A DNA stretch of 64,000 bases from Miscanthus floridulus. Its lineage: Eukaryota > Streptophyta > Magnoliopsida > Poales > Poaceae. How positions within the stretch are numbered: position 1 is the first letter of the stretch; the number at the start of each line of letters is the position of its first letter. Positions 34,068 through 46,400 of this stretch are shown piece by piece. The translations under genes were made by a program, and so were the position numbers. The stretch is from positions 60,279,633-60,343,632 of the forward strand of contig NC_089584.1 of the NCBI RefSeq assembly GCF_019320115.1, read 5' to 3'. The notes under the pieces are model-generated. The model ran no database searches and had not been told where the DNA came from. It was given only the letters and a program-made list of their open reading frames with translations.

Positions 34068-37000
34068 GTGAATGCCAAGGCACGTCAGGGACAAGTGCAT
34101 TATACCGCTGTGGAGGAAGTGCCCGCCGGAGAAGTTGTCACGGCTGGTATGTTTCTTGTCAACAAGCATCCCGCTGTTGTTTTATTTGATTCAGGAGCTT
34201 CTCATTCATTTATGAGTCAAGCATTTGCATCTAGACATGATCAAGAAATAATAGAAGTAAGTAAAGGGGGTTTTAACATAAGTTCAGCAGGGGGAACTGT
34301 TACTACCAAAAAGATAGTCAAAAATGTACTCATCTTGATACAAGGGAGGGAGTACACAACAGATTTGATAGTATTGCCGGGGTTGTCGATAAGTGTAATC
34401 TTAGGCATGAATTGGATGAAGGATCATGGTGTTCTTATTGACACTAGCACCCATACTATTATGTTGAGAGAACCCATGGGAGGGAATGCTTTTCTAGTTC
34501 CACTCTCCCGCGATTTCGAACCCCAACATTTAGCCTGTGCTATCCAAACCACCACCATATGTGATATTCCAGTGGTTTGCGAGTTTCCAGATGTATTTCT
34601 AGAGGAATTACCAGGTCTACCACCGGATAGGGATGTGGAATTTAAGATTGAATTAGTGCCAGGTACCGCACCCATATCTAGAAGGCCCTATAGAATGCCA
34701 CCCAATGAGTTAGCAGAACTCAAGGTTCAATTGCAAGATCTATTGGACAAAGGTCTTATCCAACCTAGCTCATCTCCGTGGGGATGCCCAGCACTGTTTG
34801 TGAAAAAGAAGGATAAGTCACTAAGGATGTGTGTAGATTACAGACCACTCAATGCTGTGACCATCAAGAACAAATATCTGTTACCCCGCATCGACATCTT
34901 GTTCGATCAGCTAGCAAAGGCAAAGGTATTCTCCAAAATTGATTTGAGATTAGGTTACCATCAAATAAAGATCAGACCGGAGGATATACCTAAGACTGCT
35001 TTCTCTACCAGGTACGGCTTATACGAGTATTTGGTTATGTCTTTCGGACTAACAAATGCTCCAGCCTATTTCATGTACCTAATGAACTCGGTATTCATGC
35101 CCGAACTGGATAAGTTCGTGGTCGTGTTTATCGATGACATATTGATTTACTCAGAAAATGTGTCAGATCATGAAGAGCATCTGAGGATTGTCCTATCCAG
35201 ATTGAGGGAGCATAAGCTATATGCTAAGTTTAGCAAATGTGAATTTTGGATGAGCAAAGTGCCTTTCTTAGGTCACATTTTATCGAGAGATGGAATCTCA
35301 GTAGACCCATCAAAAGTACAAGAGGTCATGGAGTGGAAAGCCCCAACTTCGGTGCATGAAGTTCGGAGTTTTCTAGGGTTAGCAGGATACTATCGTCGGT
35401 TTATTCCAGATTTCTCAAGAATTGCTAAGCCTATGACCAGACTACTTCAAAAAGATGAGAAATACAAGTGGACACCAGAATGTGAAACAGCTTTTCACAC
35501 CCTCAGAACTTTGTTGACTACAGCACCTGTGCTAGCACAACCAGACATTGAAAAGCCTTTTGATGTATTTTGTGATGCATTAGGAATAGGTTTGGGATGT
35601 GTACTTATGCAAGAAGGGAGAGTAATTGCATATGCCTCTCGGCAATTGAGGAAACATGAAATCAACTATCCTACACATGATTTAGAACTGGCAGCCGTTG
35701 TCCATGCATTAAAGATATGGAGACATTACTTGTTGGGCAATGTATGTCATATCTATACTGACCACAAAAGCCTCAAGTATATCTTTACCCAGCCATAACT
35801 GAACATGAGACAACGTAGATGGTTGGAATTGATTAAGGATTACAATTTGGAAGTGCATTACCATCCGGGTAAAGCAAATGTAGTAGCTGATGCACTTAGT
35901 CAGAAGTCCCATTGCAACACTATGGAAGCACTATTGGAAGATGGATTCAACTTGCTACATCCTGCTGTGCTACACAATATCACCATCAGTTGTTCGCTTG
36001 AGGGCAGAATCATAGAGCTACAGCAGACAGATGTAGGAATAAGTCACATCAAGAGAAAAATGCTAGAGTAAGAAACCAAACATTTTAGATTGGACGAAAG
36101 AGGTGTATTATGGTTTGAGGACCGACTAGTGGTGCCAAAAGACCGTGAGCTAAGGAATCAAATCTTAGAAGAAGCTCACTCGTCCAAATTGTCTATCCAC
36201 CCGGGTAGTAGTAAGATGTATCAAGATTTGAAAACCCATTTTTGGTGGACTAAGATGAAGAAAGAGATCGCAGCCTATGTTGCAAGGTGTGATAACTACA
36301 GTAGAGTGAAAGCCATCCATATGAAAACCGCTGGATTACTTCAGCCACTGCCTATTCCAGGATGGAAATGGGAAGAGATTAGTATGGACTTTATTACAGG
36401 CCTTCCAACAATGCCACAAGGTCATGACTCCATCTGGGTCATTATCGATCGTCTTACCAAGTCAGCACACTTCATACCCGTGAACACAAGGTATATAGTT
36501 GGGAAATACGCTGAGATATACGTATCCCAGATCGTGAAGTTGCATGGAGTACCCTGGACCATAATCTCGGATAGAGGACCGTAGTTCATAGCTCGTTTCT
36601 GGGAACACTTACACCAAGCTTTGGGAACCAAGCTAATCAGGAGTTCAGCTTATCATCCGCAAACTTCAGGGCAGATAGAGAGAGTAAACCAAATCCTAGA
36701 AGATTTACTTAGAGCTTGTGTTATATCTTCAAAAGGGTCATGGGAGAAATGGTTACCTTTAGCTGAATTCTCCTATAACAACAGTTATCAAGCGAGTATC
36801 AAGATGGCTCCATTTGAAGCCTTGTATGGCAGAAAGTGTAGAACTCCATTGAATTGGATTGAGCCCGGTGAAAGGAGATATTTTGGTATTGATTTTATCA
36901 ATGAAGCCGAAGAACAAGTACGTATCATCCAACAACACATGAAGGCAGCTCAATCACGACAGAAGAGCTATGCCGATCGAAGAAGAAGACCACTAACTTT

Positions 37001-37421
37001 TGAAGTAGGTGACTATGTGTACTTGAGAGTATCCCCCATGAAAGGTGTGAAGAGATTTGGGATGAAAAAGAAGCTTTCACCAAGATATGTAGGGCCATAC
37101 AAAATTTTGGAACGAAAAGGAAATGTGGCATATAAGCTACAACTACCACCAGAGATGAGTGCAATCTTTGATGTGTTCCATGTTTCTCAGCTAAAGAAAT
37201 GTCTTCGAGTACCAGAAGAAGCTATTGCACCCACCAACGTGCAACTTCAATCGGATTTGACTTATGAAGAAAAGCCAATTCGAGTATTAGAAGTGATGGA
37301 GAGAGTAACAAGGAGTAAGATCATTAAGTTTTATAAGGTGGTGTGGAACAATCATAGTGAACAAGATGCTACATGGGAAAGAGAAGATTATCTGCAAGAA
37401 GTTTATCCTGCCTTTTTCTAA
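34068..37421 (+). pseudogene. pol: Chromovirus pol: protease, RT, RNase H, integrase, chromodomain
   Basis: One frame with TAA at 35796, TAA at 36069 and TAG at 36582. Protease: [11 protein letters not shown] (34181). [46 protein letters not shown] (catalytic Asp pair at about 35130). RNase [45 protein letters not shown]. Integrase: the zinc region HPGSSKMY...CDNYSRVK has Tyr where the second Cys of CxxC is expected; the core is MDFITGLP, TIISDRGP, and SSAYHPQTSGQIERVNQ with Glu. A chromodomain ends the protein (about 37265-37421; PIRVLEVMER, FYKVVWNNHSEQDATWE). Chromodomains target integration to marked chromatin in this group. Stops and the lost Cys make this copy inactive. Confidence 0.92.
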
Positions 37422-37460
37422 GAATGGTAGGTCTTGCAAATCTCGGGACAAGATTTTTAT

Positions 37461-37472
37461 AAGGGGGAGGGG
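37461..37472 (+). promoter_or_regulatory. Polypurine tract of the chromovirus
   Basis: AAGGGGGAGGGG one base before the 3' LTR start TGTAACACC. Confidence 0.88.
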
Positions 37473-37473
37473 C

Positions 37474-40400
37474 TGTAACACCTCGGGTGTTAGCCTTGCA
37501 TAACTTGACTTGCATAACATGAGCATGAGCATCAAGCATTCATAAATCATCATTTACAATTGAAACATTTGATCGAAACGTATGAAACATTGCTTGTTAT
37601 CTCATGTTTCTTAGAACATATGCATATGATCATGTACAAATGAATGCAAGTGGGTAGTGCTAGTCACTAAAACACCTTAGCTATACTTAGGTTAATAAAA
37701 GGAACCTTGATTCATGAAGGCCACATTCCATGATCAAGCACTTAAGTGATATTTCATGTGTTGACCTAAATAGCTATATGTGTGACTACTACATGAAATG
37801 CTTAAATAACCTTGCAAATTGCTCAAACATGCTTAGGATATCATTAGGAACAGCTTTGGTATTTAGTGCTAGGGCTAGTTTGGTCATTTAGCCATGGTTT
37901 GAATGTGTATCATGATTTCAAAGTGACATGTTTGACTAAAGTTGAACTAGGTGTTAGGGACCTTGCATGGAGGAGTTCACTAAAGCAATGTTGTAGTGTT
38001 TGACATAAGGAACAACTTTGATTTTTGGGCCTTTGACGGATTCAGCTCCTAACATGTGTGAATTTAGGTTTCAAAAATCAGAGAAATCACAAATTCTACA
38101 CTTAGCAAATTTTTGCTAAGTCGGGAACACCGACAGCCTGACAAGCCAACTTTGAGCATGATTTTCCTCCTTAACCGTTGCGAATTAGGTCTTGATCATT
38201 TTATATGAATTACATATGGTACTTAGAGCTACAACTTTGGTGTAGATTGTATGCACTAATACGTCACGGATTAGAAGATCAAGCTCCACGAAAGTACGTC
38301 GTCAGGCTCGGCCATCGCGTTTCTGACTAACTGAATCGCGATGTCAATGGCCGACCGGCTTCAGACATCGCGCGCCGCGTGTCCCCGGCGACGGCCGCGC
38401 GTCGCCAGCGCTCTGTCCGCGCAGGCCACGCCGCGCCCGAGCGCGGCCTTAACGTCGCCAGTGCCCGCCCGAGCCATTCTACGCTCCCATTTCGCTCCCG
38501 GCGCCTTTTCTTCCTCGCAGCAGCAGCCGCCGAGCTCTCGGAGCCCCGCCGTCGCCATAGCCGCGCGCAGTCCGCGCCTAGCCACTCCAGCACCACCACC
38601 ATAGCTCCTCCGTCTCCCCAGCGACCCACTGCTCCCTCCCGTGCTCGCTGACCAAGCTTGGTAAGCCATCGCCGTGCATTTAAGCTCGCCGGAGCTCCGC
38701 CGCAAGCCCCGTCACCGTGGCCGGAGCGCCACAGTCCACCTCTCCATGCGTTAGCTAGTGCGTTGAGTGCATCTTAGGTAGTTTATGCTCGTCCGAGCCT
38801 TAGATCGGGCCACCGAGGTCGTCACCGGCGTTTTGCCGTGGTCCAGCTCCGCCGTTCCGCCATGGCCGCCGCCGATAGCTCTAGGGTCGGCAATAGGTCC
38901 GGTCCTGCGGTTCAGTAGGTTCGCCGAGTCGTGTAGGTCATACCGTGATGACCTCACCGCCGACGAAGCTCGCCGTCGACGAGCCGCAGACGCGCAGTGC
39001 CCAGCAGTGCCGCTGCTCTGCTCCGTGTCACTGACGCGTGGGGTCCCCTGACCAGCGGGTCCCACCTGTCAGCGACAGCAGTAGTGAAGGCTAACTCATT
39101 TTGAACCCAGTTTTTGATGTGTTTTGTTATTTTTGTATCTTTAGTTTGGTAGCTCCTAAAATTGTGAAATAAATATGATTGTGTTGCTTAGGAAGTGTAG
39201 TATTTAAGAAAAATATGTTCTTGGGTTCAACAGTAGAAATTTTTAGGGATTTAAATTAGGAATTGAAATGTGCTTTTGAATGCATTCAAATTTGTTTATT
39301 TTATATCTAGAGTTCCTGTGCTCCAAAAATTATGAAATTTTTGTGGTAGGCTATTCTTGTTATACATGAGCTTAGATAAAAATTTGAGGACCAGTGCATG
39401 TGTAGATCTATAGTTATAGATTTTTCTTTTATAAATAGTTAATCCTTGCATGAATTTTTATAAATTAATTATGAGTCCAAAATTCATGAAATTTGTTGGA
39501 GATGATACTAGTACCATATGGATGTTAAGAAAAATAAGAAATCTGTTGCTTGACACTTTTCAATAGGATTTTCCATTTATGCTATTTCAAGCCTTGCTTC
39601 CTTATTATTTTTGTATAGAATGTTCTACTTAGTAAAATAACATGAAATTTTTATAGTAGTCCTTTGATAGCATTAGTAAGACTCTGTAAAATTTTGAGAA
39701 TTTATTAAGCACATTTGATATATAATTATTATTTAACCTAGATATCTAAATAAAATAATAAAGGCAATTTAATAAATAGTTTGGGCTTCACCATTATATC
39801 ATCTTAACTGTATTTGGTATGCTGAAACTGTTGGTAGGTTCTAGGTTGTCAAATTTTGAATAATTACCTAAAGTAGAAGTGTTATTACTTTATATTGTAT
39901 GTCGAGTCATTTCTGGACTGATTCTAGAGTGTAATGAGTTACATGTTGAAACAAGTGTAGACTGTAAAAATGGTTAATAACAAAGTTGTAGAGAATTTGA
40001 TAAGCTTTCCAGAAAGTCCAGGATCACTGTTTTTGAATTTGTAGAACTCCAGTTATGAGTAAAACAAGTAGCTACTGTTTGTGGTGTAGTCGATGCATTG
40101 TAGAAATAGTTAAGTAGTAATCGAGAAGAGATATGCACCTACTCAAACAACGCGATGCACTTGTTAACATTATGCATTCGTAATACTCATCATACTCATG
40201 CATCTAGGATTGGAGGAAGAGATCACGTTGCTGGAATTCGAAGAAGCAGAGGAAGGGAACCCGCAGGAGAATCCGCAAGCCCCAGCTCCCGAAGGCGTGG
40301 AGCAGAACCCTGAAGAGCTTCCGGAGTGCCCTGACCACCGCCCTACTTCCTTTCTGCGAGGCAAGCCCCAGAGCATTATAAGTCTCCCAGTAATTTACAA

Positions 40401-41857
40401 ATGTTTACTTACGTATTTATGATTGATGCATTAGGTTATAAGAGTTGAATGAAACCACTTGATGCATGTACATTCCTTGTCCAGATATTAACCCTTTAAC
40501 CGGTATAGGTCCAGGATCGAATATATGCTTAGCCATGCTTAGACCGGTAGAAGTCGGGTGATGCCCTGTCACCTGCGAGATATAGGTGGATACCAGAGCA
40601 TGGTTGGCTATATCTGCTATCGTGGAACAGAACCATGTGGTAAAAGTAAATTGAGACCGGACGGGAGGTCGATAGGGAAGCAACAAGGCATGGAGGTCTT
40701 GGGTGTGGACTTATCCCCGTCTATGTCGATTAAGGACCATACCGTTGTTGGTGCTTCTGACAAGATTGAACGCATGCCTCTCACTTAGCTGGCCGGATAA
40801 CTCGTTCCGACCGCGAAGCCGAGTAATTCAACTCAGGCCAGGAACCGTTCTGTTGTGCGCTCCTTCCGAGGAATGATCAGACTGAGCCCAAGGGCAGGCT
40901 TGGCCTGAGCATCCTGGCATCTGGTGTACCAGATTGTGCGACACGGTACGGACCCGCGAAATGTGTACCTGAGTTGTACCAAAGGTGACCTAAGACTATC
41001 GTGGCTGATAGATCTGGGTTTGTGTTAGGAATAAATTCCCAGCTGGTTGAAATCGATTCGAATCGCCGTCTCTCCCGGATAGTGAGAAACTTGGCTAGTC
41101 CCAACATCGTAGCAACTATATTATGAAACATGATGGTTCAAATGAATATAGAATTACAATACCTGCTATGGTTACTATTGTATGATTCTAAATAATATAC
41201 CACATGTTTGGCATAGGATAGTTGCTAATCTAGAAATGGATAGTTATAATTAACTTGATAAAAGAATCACAACTGTACAACGGTTAATTGCCTTTTTCGC
41301 AAAATGTTGTCAAGTTACGTCCACTTATATAGCCTTGCATAATCCTTGGAGTCATTTTATTTCTGGTTCATGACGGGTAAGTCTAGCAGAGTACCTTCTT
41401 GTACTCAGGGTTTATTTTCCCATTGTTGCAGATGGCACTGTGTATCATGGTTATTGCAAGAGTTGCTTCTATCCCACTATGGATGAGGAGTAAGCCTTGG
41501 GCAGGCTTCTTTAGTAATTCCTATCTTTGCTTTTGTGGACTGTGATCTGGTTTGGCACTGTATCAAACTATGTTGGAAACTTTATCTTCGAACTTATTTG
41601 CTTCCGCTTTGTTTACCAAACTCAGTTTGTAATAACTTTTTATTCGTACTCTGATGACGAAAAGTATCTGCGAACTTTATGTAATATGTGGCATGTATGT
41701 TGAATCCTGTACGATCTTGGTTGTTGTAAATCGTTTATCGAGACCTGTCGTGGTACTCGACGGACTACCGGGTTTATATGGATTCAAGTATGACAGTGCG
41801 ACCGCTTGCGGATTGCCATTGTACTTGTATTCTTATAAATTGGTCGGTTCTGCGATA
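37474..41857 (+). repeat. 3' LTR of the chromovirus (4384 bp, full length)
   Basis: TGTAACACC to TCTGCGATA (normally TGCGACA). It includes the 1.93-kb segment missing from the 5' LTR. Short frames in the GC-rich part (38341-39065) occur on both strands and are compositional. The donor-like gggtaagtctagc (about 41375) and ttgcag/atg (41431) recur as in the 5' LTR. Confidence 0.9.
38739..40672 (+). repeat. LTR segment present only in the 3' LTR
   Basis: 1934 bp between acagtcca and tagggaag. Its latter part (40198-40422) has an acidic frame, LGLEEEITLLEFEEAEEGNP, in the position where the related solo LTR has a comparable frame at about 18300-18510. This suggests the segment is an original part of the LTR lost from the 5' copy rather than an insertion. 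No terminal repeats or target duplication are visible at its edges. Confidence 0.75.
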
Positions 41858-41862
41858 GTGTG

Positions 41863-43438
41863 TGCGCACGAGTGCACCCGCAGGTGTAGCCCCCGAGCCC
41901 CCGGGTGATTTGGGTAGAATCATTTGGGGGGTTTGTTTTCCCAGTGGGGGAATTTTTGTTTTGACAGTGGGTGCGTGTGAGCACACCTGTGGGTGTAGCC
42001 CCTGAGCCTACATCCGACTATTGAGTCAGTTGGAGGCAGAGCATCTTGGTACTCTTTCCTTGGGCCACAAACTATCATTCGGGGTGTTCGCCCGTGTTTG
42101 TCCCGCTCATGGTCGGTTCATTTCCCGAGTCGGTGTCGGGCGACCTAAGCCCCGTTAGGCTTGTTAGGGGTTGGTCTAGTTCCATGCGTTACCCTGTCCA
42201 TGGTTTCCATAATCGGAGGGGCTAAGCTAACGTTGCTTGCCTTGATGGCTCGAGCGATGCGCTCGGTGAGCTCGCTAATGGGCATGTTCGAGTGAAATCT
42301 GGGGCCATTGTTTGTGATGGGGTCGGCATAGCCCTCATTTGGCATTCCACCACTCCTTAACCTATGTCTTGGCAGATGCCCGGGTCATTCTAGAGACCGA
42401 CTCAGATGGACTGCTGGCTTCCCATCGATGGAGATTCTATGGGCATGGCTCGAGGTTAGGATCGAATGAGAAGGTTGAGATGACCCTATCTGCTTCTGGG
42501 TAGATTGGGCGAGGGCCACTGGGGCTCATCTACATTTTATCCCCTAGCTCTATTTAACATGAGACGGCCTTGAGCCCTTTGTGGGCTGGCCTTTAAACCT
42601 CGGTCGGTCATTGCTCATGTCGAATGAGGCAACTTCCGCTTCGTGATGCAACATAGAGCGTTTGTGATGCATTTAACTGCATATGTGATGCTTCGGATGT
42701 ATGGGATGAATGAATGAATGTGTGAATTAATGTGCAAATGCATGTATGAGAATGGATGAATGAATGAATGATCATGTATCAGAAAAATAAAGTAAGAGGG
42801 ATCGGTAGAGTTACCTTGATGACTGGAGTGACAGGCTTGAGGAGTTTTTACCGTATATGTCCAAATGGGATCCATGTACATCATGCATGATAGAGTCAGC
42901 ATGGCCCACATGGGGTGTCCCTCTGCTCCTTACCTATCTCTTGGTGTTTGCCTGAGCTGTCCGATTGACTCAAGAAGCCTGTTGGTCTCTCCTAGACGGA
43001 GATCCCATTGTTGGGCCCTTCCAAGTCTAGCCTAGGAAGGCAAAGGGCCACCTATGTGTGGTGCGCCTTGTTTCCTATGCCTGGTGTGCAGTAGTGGTGG
43101 GCCATGCCTAGGCCATGTCCTATCTAACTAGGCACCATCTTGTTGGGCAGGGCGCATCCCATCAGGCAGGACGTGTCCTGTCATATTCCCATTTGCATTG
43201 AATAGGGAAAGGGAGAGGGGGTTTTGCCCCAATCCTTCACCTTTCTCTAACTACTACATCTCCTCCTTAAATAGGGGAAGCGAGAGGGTTTTTGTCCTGT
43301 TCCTTCACCTATTCTCCAACCGCCACCTCTCCTCCTTTCCTTCTTGCCAAGTGCGCTCGTGTGCCACGGTGGTTCCTAAGTGAGAGAGGGTAAAGTGAGG
43401 GAGAGAACTCATAGATCTGTTCTTGAATCCAGAGTGCA
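41863..43438 (-). other. Tat 3' region between chromovirus and antisense gene
   Basis: Non-coding. Contains repeats shared with the left-edge Tat element (about 42240-42420, 42820-42970), and the block ccttgagccctttgtgggctggcc that also occurs near base 30. The part 43190-43440 may be the promoter and leader of the antisense gene; gtagcccctgagcc repeats occur near 41890 and 41995. Confidence 0.6.
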
Positions 43439-46400
43439 ATGTCGAGCTAGAGGCCATCGAACATGGATGAGACAGTGCTGGACGCCTTCGCCGAGAAGGG
43501 GCTGCTTTCGCCGAAGGAGGTGGCACACTAGAGGGCTCTTGCTAGGGAGGCTTTCCCACAACCTCAGGCCGATGAGGTCATCTCCTTCCTCGCCTTCCAT
43601 GAGCGCAGGCTAGGATACCCTATGCACTAGTTCCTATGGGGGCTCCTCAATGAGTGGGGCCTAGAACTGTAGCACCTCAATCCGACTAGGGTGCTGCACA
43701 TTACTGGCTTCGTCACCGTCTGAGAGGCCTTCCTTAGGATGGAGCCGCACTGGACTTCTTTTGGTGGATCTTCATCGGGTGAGCCTTGTCGGAGGGGAAG
43801 CCAGCTAGGACCGCGCCGGTAGGTGGCTTTGCCCTATAGAAGAAGCCTAGTGCATTGGGCTCCTACCCTACCTACACCCCCTACAACTCCAAGCAGGGGT
43901 GGCATGGGGAGTGGTTCTACATCAGGAGCCTAGTGGACACACCACTCTTGCCTTCACTAGTAGAAGACCAGAGAGGCAGAAGAGCTGGTCATGGGGCCCC
44001 TCTAGCTGGTAGAATAAGCTAGGGATCATCGAGGCAAAGCTCTAGAAGCTATTGCAGCATAGCCTCGACAGGGTGTGAGTGTTCCACACCTTCTTCCACC
44101 ATTGGGTCGCTCCGCTGGTGGAAAGGACATGGCCGATGTGGCTGTACTCTGGCCGGATAGACCCCGACTGCATGTTGCTGGTGGAGTTGGTGAAGGACGA
44201 AGTCTGGAGCTGACTCGACCGGGTGCTGCAACTGAAGGCCCCGGAGACCCTCGAAGGAAAGCCCGGACCTCTCCACGCCAGGAAGCTGTCGAATTTGGTA
44301 TGTTCTCGTCTCCTTATTCCACATCCCTTTCGATCTTGCTCTCCTGTAATTTGACTTCAAGTCATCCATTTCACAGGGACTTACCAGTCATAAATCCTGG
44401 CCACATGTTCCGAAGGGGCCAGAGGGCGTGGCTCGGTAGGCTGCCCTAAAGGAGGCAGCGGTCGTGAAGAAGAAGAAGAAGAAGAGAGCTAAGAAGGCTT
44501 AGAGGAAGCATGGGAAGAAGATGGAGATCACCTGGTGGGTGTGGGTCAGTGAGAATCGGAGCGACATCGAGGAGGAACTCCAGTCGGAGGAGCCCACGGA
44601 GCTCGGTAGTGACACAAGGTCCTCTAAGGATGGAGACTGGGACATCATTGCAACCTCGTCGGAGCATCGTGAGCCTACGGCCATGTCTGCCAGCGCCGGG
44701 CAGGATGCGGGGAGGCATGGCAATGTTCCCACACCAAGGAAGTGCGCTATGAGCTCAGACACCATTGGCGAGCAGAAGGCGAAGCAGACGCGGTCGCCGC
44801 GCCCTTTGAAGGCGTCGTTGGACTTGTCCCCACCTGCTCTAGGCACGGTGGGGCAGGCTAGGTGGTCAAAGGAGTGGACTCACACCCTGCATCATCGGTG
44901 CCGATGCTAGCGTGTGACCCACAATGGGGGGACGCCCCGCTAGCTGCTTCGGTTGGTGCGCCTCGAGCCGACGATCACGGCGACTCGCGGGCTGATCGGG
45001 AGCTGACCGGGTCGACTTCTACCCCCTGGTCTAGGTGAGGGAGCGTGGCTCATGACCTATGAGCGGCCCTCCTCCAGCAGGCTCGTTGCCATCGGGTCGA
45101 GGCTTCAGAGCCCTGCCGCTTATGTCTCGATATGCTTTCTTTGTTTCTTTTTTATCTCATAGTTGAGTTTTTTTGGTGCGACTGACCTATACTTTTTCGA
45201 CAATGGCCAGATACTAACGAGGTTGAGCATCGCCTCACCACCCATGTGGGAGGAGTGGAGGCCCAGCTTGCAGCGTGTCACGATGAGTGGCTGGGAGAGT
45301 AGGGTGAAGGCGATGCGACCTTCTCCTCCAGAGGCTACGCCCTCCTAGCCGATCACAAGTACGGCGGTAGTGGCAACGATGGTGTTGGCGGTGATCCTGG
45401 TGGCGATGGTGGAGGTTGGGTTGGAGGTGACCCTTGTGACCCCTCCCCCAATAGTTGTGGTGGAACAGAGGAGGGAGACCAGGCTCCCTACCTCACCCAG
45501 TGGATTGACCCATGGCTCGCCCTCCTGGTCGAAGCTATCAAGGTTAGGAGGAGACACGGCCAGACTAGAGGTAGAACAATCGCTAGCAGACCATGAAGTC
45601 AAGGAGGTGGAGATCCCCTACCTTGGCGAGGTAGGCACCTAGGTGGAGCCACCGGCCATCCCATCATCACAGGAGTTGGCGGTGGTCTAGTCGTCTACTG
45701 GGCCTTCTAGCAGGTCGGGGGCGACCCATGAGCTAGTGTCACCCTACCCTAGTGAACCAAGTAAGGCATGGTTCATCCTTTAGGATGAGGAGGAGGTGCA
45801 GCTTTGGGACGTACTTGGGGGGAGAGGACTCATGATGGAGTCCGATCTCACCCAAACCAGGGCGAGGCTAGAGGAGGCCATGGAGTAGGTCAAGGTCGTC
45901 CATCAGGTGGTTACAGTTGACCTACCCTGCGTCATAGAGGTAAGTTTTATGCATTTGTCCTTGACTCCTTGGTCTCTTGCTGAATGCCTCAGCATGCTTG
46001 CTTCTCATTTTGTAGGGTCTGGAGGAGATGTCGAGCCACAAGTCCTGTTTCCTCTGGGAGGAGCATGCTCAGGAGGCCACGATGTCATGGTGAGTCACCA
46101 AGCTTGAGCACTAGCTAGAGTCCACCCACCATGAGTCTCAAGACCGAGCGGCCGAGGCGACGAAAGCGTAGGCAGCGGAACTGCTTGTGGTGGAGCGGGT
46201 GACCGCTGTTGAGCAGGGACTTGACGTGGTGAAGATCCACCAGGCGGAGATCAAGGCGGTGTTCCCGAGTTCCCTAGAGGCTCTAGAGTCAGAGCGGAAG
46301 GCCCGGTCAGAGGTCGACCAGGAAGTGCTCGTGCTCCAAGGCTAGATGCTTGGGACAAAGGAGTCGAACGCTCGTTTACACAAGCAGGTGACTCGATAGG

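Larger units (their letters stand above)
28528..41857 (+). mobile_element. Tekay-type chromovirus (Ty3/gypsy) with histone-H3-tail ORF
   Basis: Perfect GTGTG duplications (28523-28527 and 41858-41862). LTRs are 28528-30977 and 37474-41857, followed or preceded by a primer-binding site (30980-30991) and a polypurine tract (37461-37472). Coding order: an extra ORF (31743-32666), then gag-pol (33018-37421) in one frame with a chromodomain at the integrase C-terminus. Long LTRs, chromodomain and tRNA-Met priming fit the Tekay/Del clade. Only 3 differences in the first 300 LTR bases mark it as the youngest large insertion here. Confidence 0.9.

Noticed and set aside
38739..40672. An insertion element inside the 3' LTR of the chromovirus
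   Set aside because: No terminal repeats or target duplication, and the related solo LTR has comparable sequence at the matching place; loss from the 5' LTR is the simpler reading.
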